From JANXYW01 sp031400455 (GTDB lineage Bacteria > Chloroflexota > Dehalococcoidia > DSTF01 > JACRBR01), in the NCBI GenBank assembly GCA_031400455.1, contig JANNPX010000014.1:1-64000 (forward strand): 64,000 bases of DNA. The letters are read 5' to 3'. The notes below the pieces were generated by a model, which was not told where the DNA came from, did not search any database, and worked only from the letters and a program-made list of their open reading frames with translations. The position numbers and the translations under genes were made by a program. This document shows positions 32,780-41,338 of the stretch, in pieces (position 1 is the stretch's first letter; each line of letters begins with the position of its first letter).

Positions 32780-33643
32780 TCAGTGCGGCGAGGGCGTGCG
32801 CTCCGGATTCTCAACGGGCCGCGGCAGCTCGGAATCGGTCGTCGCGGCGGCATCAGGGACGTGCCGCCGTGCGTAGGGCAGCACCCCGCGCTTGCCCGCC
32901 GCCATTGGCAGGTCGCTCAGCACCACCTCGACGCCGAACACGTCGCGAATGAGGTCGACGGTGAGCACTTCCTCTGCCGGGCCGTTGCCGATGATCCGGC
33001 CGTCCCGCATGGCGATCACGCGCTCGCAATAGATCGCCGTCATCCACAGGTCGTGCATCGATACGACGACCGTTACGCCGTGGTTCTTCAGCTCGGAAAG
33101 GAGATCCAGCAGCTCGAACTGGTGGGCCAAGTCGAGGAATGCCGTGGGCTCGTCCAGCAGCAGGATGTCCGGCCGCTGCGCCAGCGCCATCGCCGTCCAT
33201 GCGCGGCGCAGCTCGCCGTGCGAGAGCTGCTTCAGCGACCGCGACCGCATCTCCTGCACCTGCATCGCGGTCAGCGCCCACTCGACCGACTGGCGATCAG
33301 CCGCGGCGTCTCGATGCAGTAGCGTCTGATGAGGGAACCGCCCGCGATACACCAACTCTTCGACCGTCAGGTCGGGGACGCCATCGACCTGTTGCCCAAG
33401 GAACGCGAGCTTCTTCGCCACGTCGCGTCCGGGCTGCTGATGCAGCACCTCGCCATCGAGCAGCACCACGCCGTGCTGTGGCTTCAGCAACCGGCCCAGC
33501 GCTCGCAACAGGGTCGACTTCCCGGCGCCGTTCGGCCCGATCAGTCCCGTGATCCGGCGGTCGTCGATGACAAGATCGATGTTCTCGATGCGGAAGCCGT
33601 CCCGGCCGTAGCCTGCGGTGAGATTCCGTGCTTCCAGCCTCAT
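32780..33643 (-). CDS. btuD: ABC transporter ATPase (BtuD/FecE type)
   Basis: A 287-residue ABC ATPase. Walker A is GPNGAGKST (36-44), the Q-loop is in LAFLGQQVDG, the signature is LSHGELRR (His and Glu instead of the usual LSGGQ), and Walker B is ILLLDEPTAFLD. The start ATG 33643 overlaps the permease stop by ATGA. An in-frame start three codons upstream is less likely. The C-terminal 40 residues are extra and basic. It powers the import system made with the two upstream genes. Vitamin B12 as substrate is inferred from the riboswitch ahead of the operon. Confidence 0.9.
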   Translation of the reverse strand: MRLEARNLTAGYGRDGFRIENIDLVIDDRRITGLIGPNGAGKSTLLRALGRLLKPQHGVVLLDGEVLHQQPGRDVAKKLAFLGQQVDGVPDLTVEELVYRGRFPHQTLLHRDAAADRQSVEWALTAMQVQEMRSRSLKQLSHGELRRAWTAMALAQRPDILLLDEPTAFLDLAHQFELLDLLSELKNHGVTVVVSMHDLWMTAIYCERVIAMRDGRIIGNGPAEEVLTVDLIRDVFGVEVVLSDLPMAAGKRGVLPYARRHVPDAAATTDSELPRPVENPERTPSPH

Positions 33644-34665
33644 GCGCGCCACCGCACCATGTACAGCAGGAACGGCGCCCCGACGATGGCCGTCACGATG
33701 CCCAGCGGAATCTCCACCGGCTTATCGACGACGCGGGCGAGCAGGTCGGCATACACCACCAGCGCCGCGCCCAGGATGGCCGAGAGCGGCAACAGGCTGC
33801 GATGGTCGTCGCCGGTGAGGAACCGCGCGAGGTGCGGGATCAGCAGCCCGACGAACGCCACCATGCCCGCGACGCTCACCGCGGCGCCCGCGAGCATCGC
33901 TGCGGCCGCAATCGCGAACACGCGCGTCCGTTCGACGCTGAGCCCCAGCGACTGCGCGGCTTCATCGCCGAGCGACAGGATGTTCATGTCGCGCGAGAGC
34001 AGGAGCGCCGCGACGAGTCCCGCCGTGACGTATGGCCACACGGCGTAGAACTCGTCCCAGCCGCGTCCGAACAGGCCGCCGGCGAGGAATGACAGCGATG
34101 CCTGCGTGGTCAGGTTCGACGTCACGAGGATCATCGTGATCGCCGAGGTCAGCATCGATGCGATCGCAACTCCAGAGAGCGCCAGCCGCACGGGCGACAC
34201 CCCTCCACGCCACGACAGCCCGTAGAGCAGCGCTGCCGCAGTGAGCGCCCCGCCGAACGCGATCGGTGCAAGGGCTGCAGCCGGCACGTCTTGCGATACG
34301 CGTATTGCCACCGATGCCGCGAGTCCGCCGCCCGCTGTGAGCCCCAGGATGTGCGGATCCGCGAGGGGATTACGCGTCACGCCCTGTAGGAGCGCGCCCG
34401 CAACACCCAGGCTGGCCCCGACGAGCAGCGCCAGTAGTACGCGCGGCATCCGCAGATCCCAGACAATCGTGTGGGCCAGCGGGTCGTTGCGATCCAGCAG
34501 CCCATTCAGCACCCGCGCCGGGGAGAGGGTCACGGCTCCGAGCGAGAGGCCGAGCACCACGGCGAGCGCCAACAACGCCAGCGGCGCGCCCCATGCCAGC
34601 AGTGTCCGCGCGGCGGTGCTGCGGCGTTCGCTTCTCACCCGGGGCGCGGCCGCCACGATGCTCAC
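33640..34665 (-). CDS. btuC: FecCD-family ABC permease (BtuC type)
   Basis: A 341-residue polytopic permease with about ten hydrophobic helices. Family motifs include GASLGVAGALLQGVTRNPLADPHILGL near residues 83-110 and GLLIPHLARFLTGDDHRSLLP near the C-terminus, the coupling-helix region. Start is GTG 34665, overlapping the binding-protein stop by GTGA. Such permeases import iron-siderophores, heme or cobalamin. The cobalamin assignment rests on the leader element of the operon. Confidence 0.92.
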   Translation of the reverse strand: MSIVAAAPRVRSERRSTAARTLLAWGAPLALLALAVVLGLSLGAVTLSPARVLNGLLDRNDPLAHTIVWDLRMPRVLLALLVGASLGVAGALLQGVTRNPLADPHILGLTAGGGLAASVAIRVSQDVPAAALAPIAFGGALTAAALLYGLSWRGGVSPVRLALSGVAIASMLTSAITMILVTSNLTTQASLSFLAGGLFGRGWDEFYAVWPYVTAGLVAALLLSRDMNILSLGDEAAQSLGLSVERTRVFAIAAAAMLAGAAVSVAGMVAFVGLLIPHLARFLTGDDHRSLLPLSAILGAALVVYADLLARVVDKPVEIPLGIVTAIVGAPFLLYMVRWRA

Positions 34666-35684
34666 GGGTAGAGCAGCTTCGACAGTTCGGTCAACGCATC
34701 ACCCGCGCGTGGGCCCGGCGCCTGCAGGTAGATCACCAAGCTGATCTCGCTGACCCGTTTGTTCTGCACCGCAGGTACGTCCGCCCACGCCGGGTTCGAC
34801 GACAGCGAAGCCGTGAGTGTCGTCCCGCCGGGAGGCCCCGCGGTGATTGAGAGTACGACATCCGGCTTCGATGTCAGGATCGTTTCCAGGCTCAGTTTCG
34901 TGTAGCCGGGAAAGCGCCCGACGTCCGGTGCGCCCTTGGCAACATTGTTGCCGCCGAGGAGCTGCACGAGATCGCCGACGTATGACTCCGGTTTCGCCGC
35001 GTAGAAGTCTTCGGGGGACCCGTTCAGCACCAGCACCGTGGGCTTCTCGGCCGGGAGCTTCGCCTTGAGGTTGCTCAGCGTTTTCTCCAGCTTCGTCGCG
35101 GCCAGTTCGCCCGCCGCCTGCGCGTCCAGCACTTCGCCGATGATACGCAGCCCTTTCGGTACGTCGGTGAACACCTGCGCACCGACGTAGACCACCGGCA
35201 CGCCCAGCCCGGTCAGACTCTCCAGAAGTTGAGGCTGTATGACGCTGTCGGCGACGATCAGATCAGGCTTCTCGGCCGCGATCAGCTCGAGGTTCGGCTG
35301 GTACGACGGTCCGATGTCCTTCGCGCTCGTCGCAGCGTCGGGAAACTTCACTGAGGTCGATCGCGTCTTGCTCGTCGCGCCGACGGCAAAGACGTATTCG
35401 ACGGTCGTCGGGCTGATCGCGGCGACCGCCACCGGCTTCGCAGCGATGGTCACACTGCGCCCGAGCATGTCCGTCACGGTCAGTGGGTAGGTCGTCGCCT
35501 TGGCGGCCGTCGTTGCTGCGGCCGTCGTGCCAGGAGTTGCCGCCGACTGCGTAGCCCCCGGCGTCGTCGCGCCTCCTGCCGCCGCCGTCTTCGTCTTGTC
35601 GCCGTCGCTTGTGCCGCCGCAGGCCGCAGCCAGCACCATCGCGCCGAGCGCCAACACGCTCAGCAGCTTCACTCCGTGTCGCAT
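34662..35684 (-). CDS. btuF: Periplasmic-type substrate-binding lipoprotein (BtuF type)
   Basis: A 340-residue class III solute-binding protein. It has a signal peptide with lipobox-like VLAAACGG, so Cys22 may be lipidated. A Thr/Ala-rich linker (about 25-65) is followed by the two-lobe fold starting YPLTVTDMLGRSVTI, with IAAEKPDLIVAD and PGGTTLTASLSSNPAWADVPAVQNKRV, typical of BtuF/FepB-like proteins. GGAGGAGGA precedes the ATG. It is the first gene of a three-gene operon with overlapping starts, downstream of a probable cobalamin riboswitch. Confidence 0.9.
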   Translation of the reverse strand: MRHGVKLLSVLALGAMVLAAACGGTSDGDKTKTAAAGGATTPGATQSAATPGTTAAATTAAKATTYPLTVTDMLGRSVTIAAKPVAVAAISPTTVEYVFAVGATSKTRSTSVKFPDAATSAKDIGPSYQPNLELIAAEKPDLIVADSVIQPQLLESLTGLGVPVVYVGAQVFTDVPKGLRIIGEVLDAQAAGELAATKLEKTLSNLKAKLPAEKPTVLVLNGSPEDFYAAKPESYVGDLVQLLGGNNVAKGAPDVGRFPGYTKLSLETILTSKPDVVLSITAGPPGGTTLTASLSSNPAWADVPAVQNKRVSEISLVIYLQAPGPRAGDALTELSKLLYP

Positions 35685-35721
35685 CCGTCCTCCTCCAACG
35701 CTGCGGCGAACCTTCGCCGCG

Positions 35722-35885
35722 CCGATGGAGCGTATCCAGCCGCCCCGCCCTGCCGGAAGCCCTGAAGCGCGCAGCTTCCCCGGGGCGTGCGGCGAACCTG
35801 AGCAAACCCCGCAAAGCTCGCCGACAGTGGCACTTGAGCGGCTTGCAGCGCGCCCACGCCCAGACGGGCGTTGCTACCAGCTTGC
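35722..35885 (-). promoter_or_regulatory. Probable cobalamin riboswitch
   Basis: Read on the minus strand, this leader contains GCTGCAAGCC, then GTGCCACTGTCGGCG (the conserved GCCACTG box), then CCCCGGGGAAGC paired over a small hairpin to GCTTCCGGCAGGGCGGGGC, and GGCTGGATACGCTCC in place of the conserved AGTCAGGA(T/G)ACC segment. The order and spacing match the B12 element. A further hairpin (GCGGCGAA/TTCGCCGC at 35703-35720) lies between it and the ribosome-binding site and may be the expression platform. The boundaries are approximate. Confidence 0.7.
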
Positions 35886-35925
35886 AGCGCCGCCGAATCC
35901 GCCGCGACCGCGATACACTCGATGA

Positions 35926-37443
35926 ATGGACGACGCACCCACGCCGCCGCCTCGGCGGCGGCGCTACGCCCGCCGCGCGGTCGATGGTGGCAGCCGGTTG
36001 GCCGGTGGCGCCTCCCGCGGCGCTGATGAGCTCTATCGCCGCGCCGATCACGTGGTCAACCGGGGCCAGCACCACGCCTTCCGGTTCCTCTGGTTCTTTC
36101 TACCGGAGCCGGCGATCGCCCGCAGCGTCCGCTTCCAGCACCTCATGGTGTCGGTATTCTTCGCGGATTCAGCCCGCGACGCGATTCGATACGGTGCTCT
36201 GATCGCCGTGGCGAGCAGCGGCGGATCGGCGCTCGATGCCGCTCTGGTCGGCGTTGCCTCGCTGGTGCCTCCGACGTTGTTCGGGCTGTACGGCGGCGCC
36301 GTCGCCGACGGAATGCCGAAACGTGTCGCTCTCGGTGTCGTGTACGGTCTCGACGCGGCCGTCTGCTTCATCGTGCCGATCTGGTTCGGCACGAATCTCG
36401 CCGCCATCATCGCTCTGATCTTTGCCGTGAACGTGTTCGGCCAGGTCTCCGGCCCGACCGAGCAGTCCATGGCTCCCCTCGTCGCGTCTGAAGAAGAGCT
36501 CGCGACGGCGAACTCGCTCTCAAGCCTGGTCTCCAACCTCGGCACGGTCTTCGGTACCGCCCTCCTCGCGCCGATCCTCGTGCGCGTCGCAGGTGTGCGG
36601 GCGATCTTCTACGTTGCCGGCATCCTGTTGTTCATGGCTTCTACGCGGGTCCTCAACGTGCGTTCTCGCCGCGATCAACAGACAGTGCGCTGGCGGCGTC
36701 CCAAGGTGAACGCCATCTTGACCATCCGCTGGCTCGCCGAACAGCCCGCCGTAGCTACGATGATCGTCGTCGGCGTGCTCGCCGGCACGGCCAACGTCGT
36801 TTTGCAGACGCTGGCGCCGCTCTACGTGCAAACCGTCCTCGATGTGGATCCTGCCGACGCTGTCTATGTCTTCGCGCCCTCGTCGATCGGCCTGGCGCTC
36901 GCACTGTTGGCAGCGCCGAAGCTCATCCGCCTGAGGGGCGAGCGGCAGTCAGCGATCGTCGGATTCCTGTGCACGGCCACGGCGCTCTGCCTGCTTGGCC
37001 TCGTGCGCCGTGACCTTGCAGGCATCATCGATCCCATCAACCCCCTGCGATTTGCTAGCGCTGTGGGGATTGAAATGGGGCGCCCGCTTCGCACAGCGAG
37101 CTTCCTCGTGCTGCCGCTCGGGTTCGGCATGTCGCTCACGACCATGTCGGTGCAAACGTACATCAATCGTCGTGTGCCGCTCGCGCTGCAGGGGCGGGCG
37201 TTTGCGCTGCAGAGCACCCTCAAGAACGGTTCCGCGATCGTGCCGCTGCTCACGCTGGGCGCCGCCGCGGGCGTGTTTGGCGTCGACAACGTGCTGGTCT
37301 TTTCGCCTGTACTGCTGTTCGCCGTCGCCATATCGCTGATCGCACTCAGCGAGCACTTTGGTGGGAGGGCACCTCACACGCGGCTTGAGGTGCTGTCGTC
37401 GTTTTGGGAGGAGCCGCCGACAGCGGAGCTGGCTCCGCCGTAG
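35926..37443 (+). CDS. Major facilitator superfamily transporter
   Basis: A 505-residue MFS protein with a hydrophilic, Arg-rich N-terminal extension (about 1-70) and then about 12 hydrophobic spans. The loop after span 2 reads GGAVADGMPKR, the MFS motif A region. The sequence resembles drug or siderophore exporters (MFS_3/EntS-like). The C-terminus (about 475-505) is cytoplasmic and acidic. It is divergent from the cobalamin transporter operon, and its start lies only 40 bases from the riboswitch region, so the two promoters may overlap. The substrate is unknown. Confidence 0.85.
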   Translation: MDDAPTPPPRRRRYARRAVDGGSRLAGGASRGADELYRRADHVVNRGQHHAFRFLWFFLPEPAIARSVRFQHLMVSVFFADSARDAIRYGALIAVASSGGSALDAALVGVASLVPPTLFGLYGGAVADGMPKRVALGVVYGLDAAVCFIVPIWFGTNLAAIIALIFAVNVFGQVSGPTEQSMAPLVASEEELATANSLSSLVSNLGTVFGTALLAPILVRVAGVRAIFYVAGILLFMASTRVLNVRSRRDQQTVRWRRPKVNAILTIRWLAEQPAVATMIVVGVLAGTANVVLQTLAPLYVQTVLDVDPADAVYVFAPSSIGLALALLAAPKLIRLRGERQSAIVGFLCTATALCLLGLVRRDLAGIIDPINPLRFASAVGIEMGRPLRTASFLVLPLGFGMSLTTMSVQTYINRRVPLALQGRAFALQSTLKNGSAIVPLLTLGAAAGVFGVDNVLVFSPVLLFAVAISLIALSEHFGGRAPHTRLEVLSSFWEEPPTAELAPP

Positions 37444-37851
37444 ATCGGGACACGAAAAAGTCGCGAAGGCGACGCCCTCGCGACAGTGCTTCTATCTTGT
37501 GGTCAACGGTCCCGGCCAGGGCGCTAAGTCTCTTGTTGCCGTTATGAGCGCCCTGGCCGCATCCGCCTCTCGCGCCGGGGAGGTTAACTCCGGCGCGACT
37601 CAAGCCCTACACCTGGAGTATCGGCGCAAGATGTTAGATCCGTATGAAGCGGAACCCGAACTCATGCTAAATGTCGCGGATTCTGGCCGGTCGGCGGCGT
37701 GCTCCGAAGCTGGGACTTGACACTTGGTGGTGCGCAGTTGGTAGGGTTCCTGTGCGCAACCAAAGGATGGGTTGGAACGATAGGCCGGCAGAACTGTGGC
37801 GGGGCTGCCGGCCTCCGTTTACCTTCCGCGATCCGCGGGTCGCGCCATCCA
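37444..37851. other. 408-base structured noncoding region, candidate minus-strand ncRNA
   Basis: No supported coding frame. It contains a 12-bp stem (37514-37525 with 37547-37558, 21-base loop), GCGCCGG/CCGGCGC around 37572-37597, GCCGGCAG/CTGCCGGC near 37784-37812, and a minus-strand intrinsic terminator at 37455-37484. It may be a long 3' UTR of the SDR at 37852 or a separate small RNA. RNase P, SRP RNA and tmRNA signatures were looked for and not seen. Confidence 0.4.
37455..37484 (-). terminator. Minus-strand intrinsic terminator
   Basis: GTCGCGA and TCGCGAC arms with an inner GGC/GCC pairing, followed directly by TTTTT on the minus strand. It is about 370 bases downstream of the SDR stop, which is unusually far for that gene, and it would also stop antisense transcripts entering the MFS gene. 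Confidence 0.75.
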
Positions 37852-38625
37852 CTACCCGTGCCTGGTAGAGATTCCTCCGTCGACGGGGATCACCGTGCCC
37901 GTCAGATAGGCACCCGCCCGCGACGACAGAAAGATCGCCGTCCCGGCCATGTCTTCTGGCCTGCCGATGCGCCCCAACGGACACGACGCGCGGATCTGAT
38001 CGCCGAAGCGCTTCAGTGTCTCCGCCATCATCTTGCTCTCGAACGGACCCGGCGCGATCGCGTTGACCGTGATGCGGCTCGGCGCGAGCCGGTGCGCCAG
38101 CGTGCGCGTCAAGTGGTGTACGGCCGCCTTGCTCGATGAGTAAGCGTATGTCTCCAGCGTCGGCGCCTGCAGCCCATCGATTGAGCCGATGTTGATCACG
38201 CGCGCCGGATCGTCATCGCTGGCTGCGCGCTCCAGCAGCGGCACCATCAGGCGCGTGAGGTTGAACACGCTCTTTACGTTCAGCGCGAACACCTTGTCGA
38301 ACGCCGCGTCGGGGTACTCGGCAAGCGGCGCGCCCCAGTTCGATCCGGCGTTGTTCACCAGAATGTGCAGCGACTCCTCCCGCTTCCCGACTTCTGTCGC
38401 CAGTTCGCGGCATCCGGCGTCGCTGCCGAGATCAGCCGGGATGGCGATGCATGTGCCGACCTTCGACAGGTCTTCCGCAACTTCCGCGCACACCTCCGCG
38501 TTGCGAGACGACACGTACACACGCGCGCCGGCTTCCACGAATCCGCGCGCGATCATCAGTCCGATGCCGCGCGAGCCGCCCGTCACCACTGCCACTTTGC
38601 CTTCAATCGAGAACAACCCACTCAC
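37852..38625 (-). CDS. SDR family oxidoreductase (3-oxoacyl-ACP reductase-like)
   Basis: A 257-residue classical SDR: cofactor motif TGGSRGIG (15-22), Arg41 after strand 2 (SSRN, NADPH-type), NNAG, active-site Ser and YAYSSSKAA with Tyr/Lys, and the C-terminal signature GRIGRPEDMAGTAIFLSS, GTVIPVDGG. The motif order is that of FabG-like and gluconate or rhamnolipid (RhlG) reductases. The substrate is undetermined. The start ATG 38625 has GGAG about eleven bases before it. It is divergent from the phosphoesterase. Confidence 0.92.
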   Translation of the reverse strand: MSGLFSIEGKVAVVTGGSRGIGLMIARGFVEAGARVYVSSRNAEVCAEVAEDLSKVGTCIAIPADLGSDAGCRELATEVGKREESLHILVNNAGSNWGAPLAEYPDAAFDKVFALNVKSVFNLTRLMVPLLERAASDDDPARVINIGSIDGLQAPTLETYAYSSSKAAVHHLTRTLAHRLAPSRITVNAIAPGPFESKMMAETLKRFGDQIRASCPLGRIGRPEDMAGTAIFLSSRAGAYLTGTVIPVDGGISTRHG

Positions 38626-38744
38626 CAGGACGGCTCCTTTCAGCCAGCGCGTTCAAACCCCGAGATCGTGCGTGGCCCACGCCTCCACGTCAAGGACGCG
38701 CCGCGGCGGCTTTCGCGCGCCATTCCCGCGGGCGACAATGACTC

Positions 38745-39467
38745 ATGCACCGGAACGGCAACGGCAGCGACTCCACCGACCTCATCGTCGCGCACACGTC
38801 GGACCTTCATTTGGGTGGTCGCTGGCACAAGGGCGGTGATCTCGACACGCTGCGGGCCGTGCTGGACGCCGCCGAGGAGACCCACGCGCACGTCCTCATC
38901 CTCGCCGGCGACATCTTCGACAGCCACCGCGCCGCTCCGCACATCGTCGAAGGCGCCACCGAGATGATGGCGGGCGCCTCATGCCAGATCATCCTGCTCC
39001 CGGGCAACCACGACCCCGCGACGCCCGACGCGGTGTACCGCCGTCATGGGATGACGGACGTGCCGAACCTGCACATCCTCGGCATCACCACCGGCGCCGC
39101 CGCGCGCTTCGACGAACTCGGTCTCGAAGTTACCGGCATCGCACACGCCGACTACGCGGACTTCACGCCGCTCGCCGCGGTGTCCCCGCGGACGATAGAA
39201 CACCACGTCGTTGTCGCGCACGGGCACTGGGTGACGGGCCCGCAGGACGCGCACCGAGGCTGGCTGATCCACGACCACGAGATCGCCGCGTCAGGTGCTG
39301 ACTACGTGGCGCTTGGCCATTGGGATCTGGCGCAGCCCGCCGGCGACGGCTCCGTACCTGCGTACTACTCCGGCTCGCCGGAACTGGCGCGCACGGTCAA
39401 TATCGTGCGCTTCGCCGAAGGCGCTCCTGCCGACGTCCGTCGCCATCCGTTGCGGCTCGAACAATAA
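38745..39467 (+). CDS. Metallophosphoesterase (SbcD/Mre11-like fold)
   Basis: A 240-residue calcineurin-like phosphoesterase. Metal motifs in order: DLHLGG (20-25), GDIFD, GNHD, a His in VVAHGHW, and GHWD. The arrangement is like exonuclease SbcD, but the protein is short and lacks the capping domain, and no sbcC-like gene is adjacent. It is probably a small nuclease or phosphodiesterase. The start ATG 38745 has only a weak ribosome-binding site. Confidence 0.88.
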   Translation: MHRNGNGSDSTDLIVAHTSDLHLGGRWHKGGDLDTLRAVLDAAEETHAHVLILAGDIFDSHRAAPHIVEGATEMMAGASCQIILLPGNHDPATPDAVYRRHGMTDVPNLHILGITTGAAARFDELGLEVTGIAHADYADFTPLAAVSPRTIEHHVVVAHGHWVTGPQDAHRGWLIHDHEIAASGADYVALGHWDLAQPAGDGSVPAYYSGSPELARTVNIVRFAEGAPADVRRHPLRLEQ

Positions 39468-39498
39468 CGCTCGTGGTGTGGTGTGGTGTGGCGTGGCG

Positions 39499-40224
39499 TC
39501 AGGCCGGCGCGGCGTGCATCGATGCCATCGAAGCCGGCTCACGGTCTTCCAGGTGCCCGTCTTCCAGCCAGACGATGCGGTCGGCGTACGGCAGCACGCG
39601 ATGATCGTGGCTCACCATCAACACCGCCGTGCCCATGTCGTGCGCGATCATCTGCAGCATCGACATCACCTCGGCGCCTCGAGCGCCGTCCAGGCTCGCC
39701 GTCGGCTCGTCGGCCATGATCACGAGCGGGTTGTTGGCGACCGCCCGGGCGATAGCGACGCGCTGACGCTCGCCGCCGCTCAGTGTCCGCGGCCGATAGT
39801 CCTTCCGGTGGGTTAGCCCCAGGATCGATAGCAACTCGGCGGCGCGAGCCTGGGCGTTCTTGCCGGGCACCTTGGCCCGTCGCATCACCAGCTCCAGGTT
39901 CTGGCTCACGGTCAGCGAGTCCATCAGGTTGAACTCTTGGAAGACGAACCCCACCTTGTGCAGCCGCACGTCTGCTAGCTGGTCGCCGTTCAGCGAGGAG
40001 AGCGGCGTGCCGGCGATGATCACTTCACCCGACGTCGGCTTGCGAAGGGCGCCGGCTATCGTCAGCAGCGTCGACTTGCCGGCGCCGGAAGGCCCCATCG
40101 TGATCACAACCTGCCGCGGCAAGAGTTGGAGTGATACCGAACGCATCGCGTGCGTCGGGTTCGTCTTGTCACCGAACACCTGGCTGACGTTGACCAGTTC
40201 GAGTACCGGCGTCTCCGTCTGCAT
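39499..40224 (-). CDS. ABC transporter ATPase (LolD/MacB type)
   Basis: A 241-residue ATPase of the MacB/LolD group. Walker A GPSGAGKST (44-52), FQEFNLMDSLTVSQNLEL in the Q-loop region (typical of the group), signature LSGGERQR, Walker B VIMADEPTASLD. The start was set at ATG 40224, five bases after the permease stop, with AGGA upstream; the frame is open further back without homology. It works with the FtsX-like permease just upstream. It is the third gene of the patatin operon. Confidence 0.92.
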   Translation of the reverse strand: MQTETPVLELVNVSQVFGDKTNPTHAMRSVSLQLLPRQVVITMGPSGAGKSTLLTIAGALRKPTSGEVIIAGTPLSSLNGDQLADVRLHKVGFVFQEFNLMDSLTVSQNLELVMRRAKVPGKNAQARAAELLSILGLTHRKDYRPRTLSGGERQRVAIARAVANNPLVIMADEPTASLDGARGAEVMSMLQMIAHDMGTAVLMVSHDHRVLPYADRIVWLEDGHLEDREPASMASMHAAPA

Positions 40225-40228
40225 CGCT

Positions 40229-41338
40229 CTATCCTTTGAACGCCACGGCCGGATCGATAGCGCCCACATGCCGCGCCGGCACGATCGACGCAGCAGCCGC
40301 CATGAACACCGTCGCCGCCAGCACGAGCACGATGTCCATCGGCCGCACGAGCACGATGAACGTTGCTACCAGCCGGTCGGCGAACATACTCACGATCAGC
40401 GTCAGGACCATGCCGAACACGAATCCCAACAGGCCTGTCACGATACTCTGGATCAACACGAGTCCGTAGAGATCGCGGTTGTTGAATCCGATCGCTTTCA
40501 TCACACCAAACTCCCGCTGGCGCTCGACCGTCGCTGTATAGATCGTCAGGCTTGTGATCGCGATGCCAACGATGAGCGCGATCCCAAGGATCAACACGAT
40601 GATCGGAATGATGTTGTCCAGGATGCGGTGGCGGGTTGCGGACGCGAACTCCTTCGACGTGAAAACGGTCACCCCTGGGTTCGCCGCGATCATTTCAGAC
40701 TGCAATTGCGCGAATGACGCGCCGGGCTTCAAGCTGAATAACCAGAACGTCACGAGGTCGCCCATGTCGAGGAGTTCGCCGGCCGACTTCACATCGACGA
40801 ACGACGCCTGCGTAAACGCGAAGTTGCCGCCGGTCGCGATGCCGATCACGTCGAAGGTCTTGTCGTTGCTGGTCAGCTTGTCGCCGACCCCCACGCCCGA
40901 TGTGCGCGACAAGACGCTATCGATGACGATCTGGTTGCCGGTGGGGTTGCCCTTCCCTTTGACGATCTTCACGGGTCCGCCAATGCCCGACGCGACGTCG
41001 TAGCCGATGAGGTGCGTTTCGAACTTGTCCTTATCGTGAAGGAACTGCATAGGGCGCACGATCATCGGGTGAACGTCGGCTACGTCACTGCGCGCGCGCA
41101 TCTCGTCGCCCATGGAGCCGGGCAGGATCGAAGCGGCGTTGATGAAATCCGTCGTGCCCTGTCGCGCGACCCAGCCGTCGGCGTGCACGTCTTCCACGAA
41201 CCCGCCGACCTTCTCGTTCCACCCCTGGTAGAGCCCGATCAGTACGCTGATCAGGAAGACGGCGAAGCCAATGCCGGCCGCCGAGAAGGCGAAGCGCGTG
41301 CGCTCGGTCACGAGGTTCCGCACCGCGAGCAAGATCAT
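40229..41338 (-). CDS. FtsX/DevC-type ABC permease
   Basis: A 369-residue permease with the MacB/FtsX layout: one span near the N-terminus (about 20-40), a large extracytoplasmic domain (about 45-235), and three spans at about 248-270, 290-320 and 335-357, with the motif ERQREFGVMKAIGF before the third. Such transporters are mechanotransmitters rather than classic pumps and often move lipoproteins or lipids. No membrane fusion partner is adjacent. The start overlaps the patatin stop by ATGA. Confidence 0.9.
   Translation of the reverse strand: MILLAVRNLVTERTRFAFSAAGIGFAVFLISVLIGLYQGWNEKVGGFVEDVHADGWVARQGTTDFINAASILPGSMGDEMRARSDVADVHPMIVRPMQFLHDKDKFETHLIGYDVASGIGGPVKIVKGKGNPTGNQIVIDSVLSRTSGVGVGDKLTSNDKTFDVIGIATGGNFAFTQASFVDVKSAGELLDMGDLVTFWLFSLKPGASFAQLQSEMIAANPGVTVFTSKEFASATRHRILDNIIPIIVLILGIALIVGIAITSLTIYTATVERQREFGVMKAIGFNNRDLYGLVLIQSIVTGLLGFVFGMVLTLIVSMFADRLVATFIVLVRPMDIVLVLAATVFMAAAASIVPARHVGAIDPAVAFKG

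Noticed and set aside
37719..37780. tRNA-like stretch with GCGCAGTTGGTAG
   Set aside because: The D-arm resemblance is not followed by a matching anticodon arm, and the T-arm GGTTCGA motif is absent.
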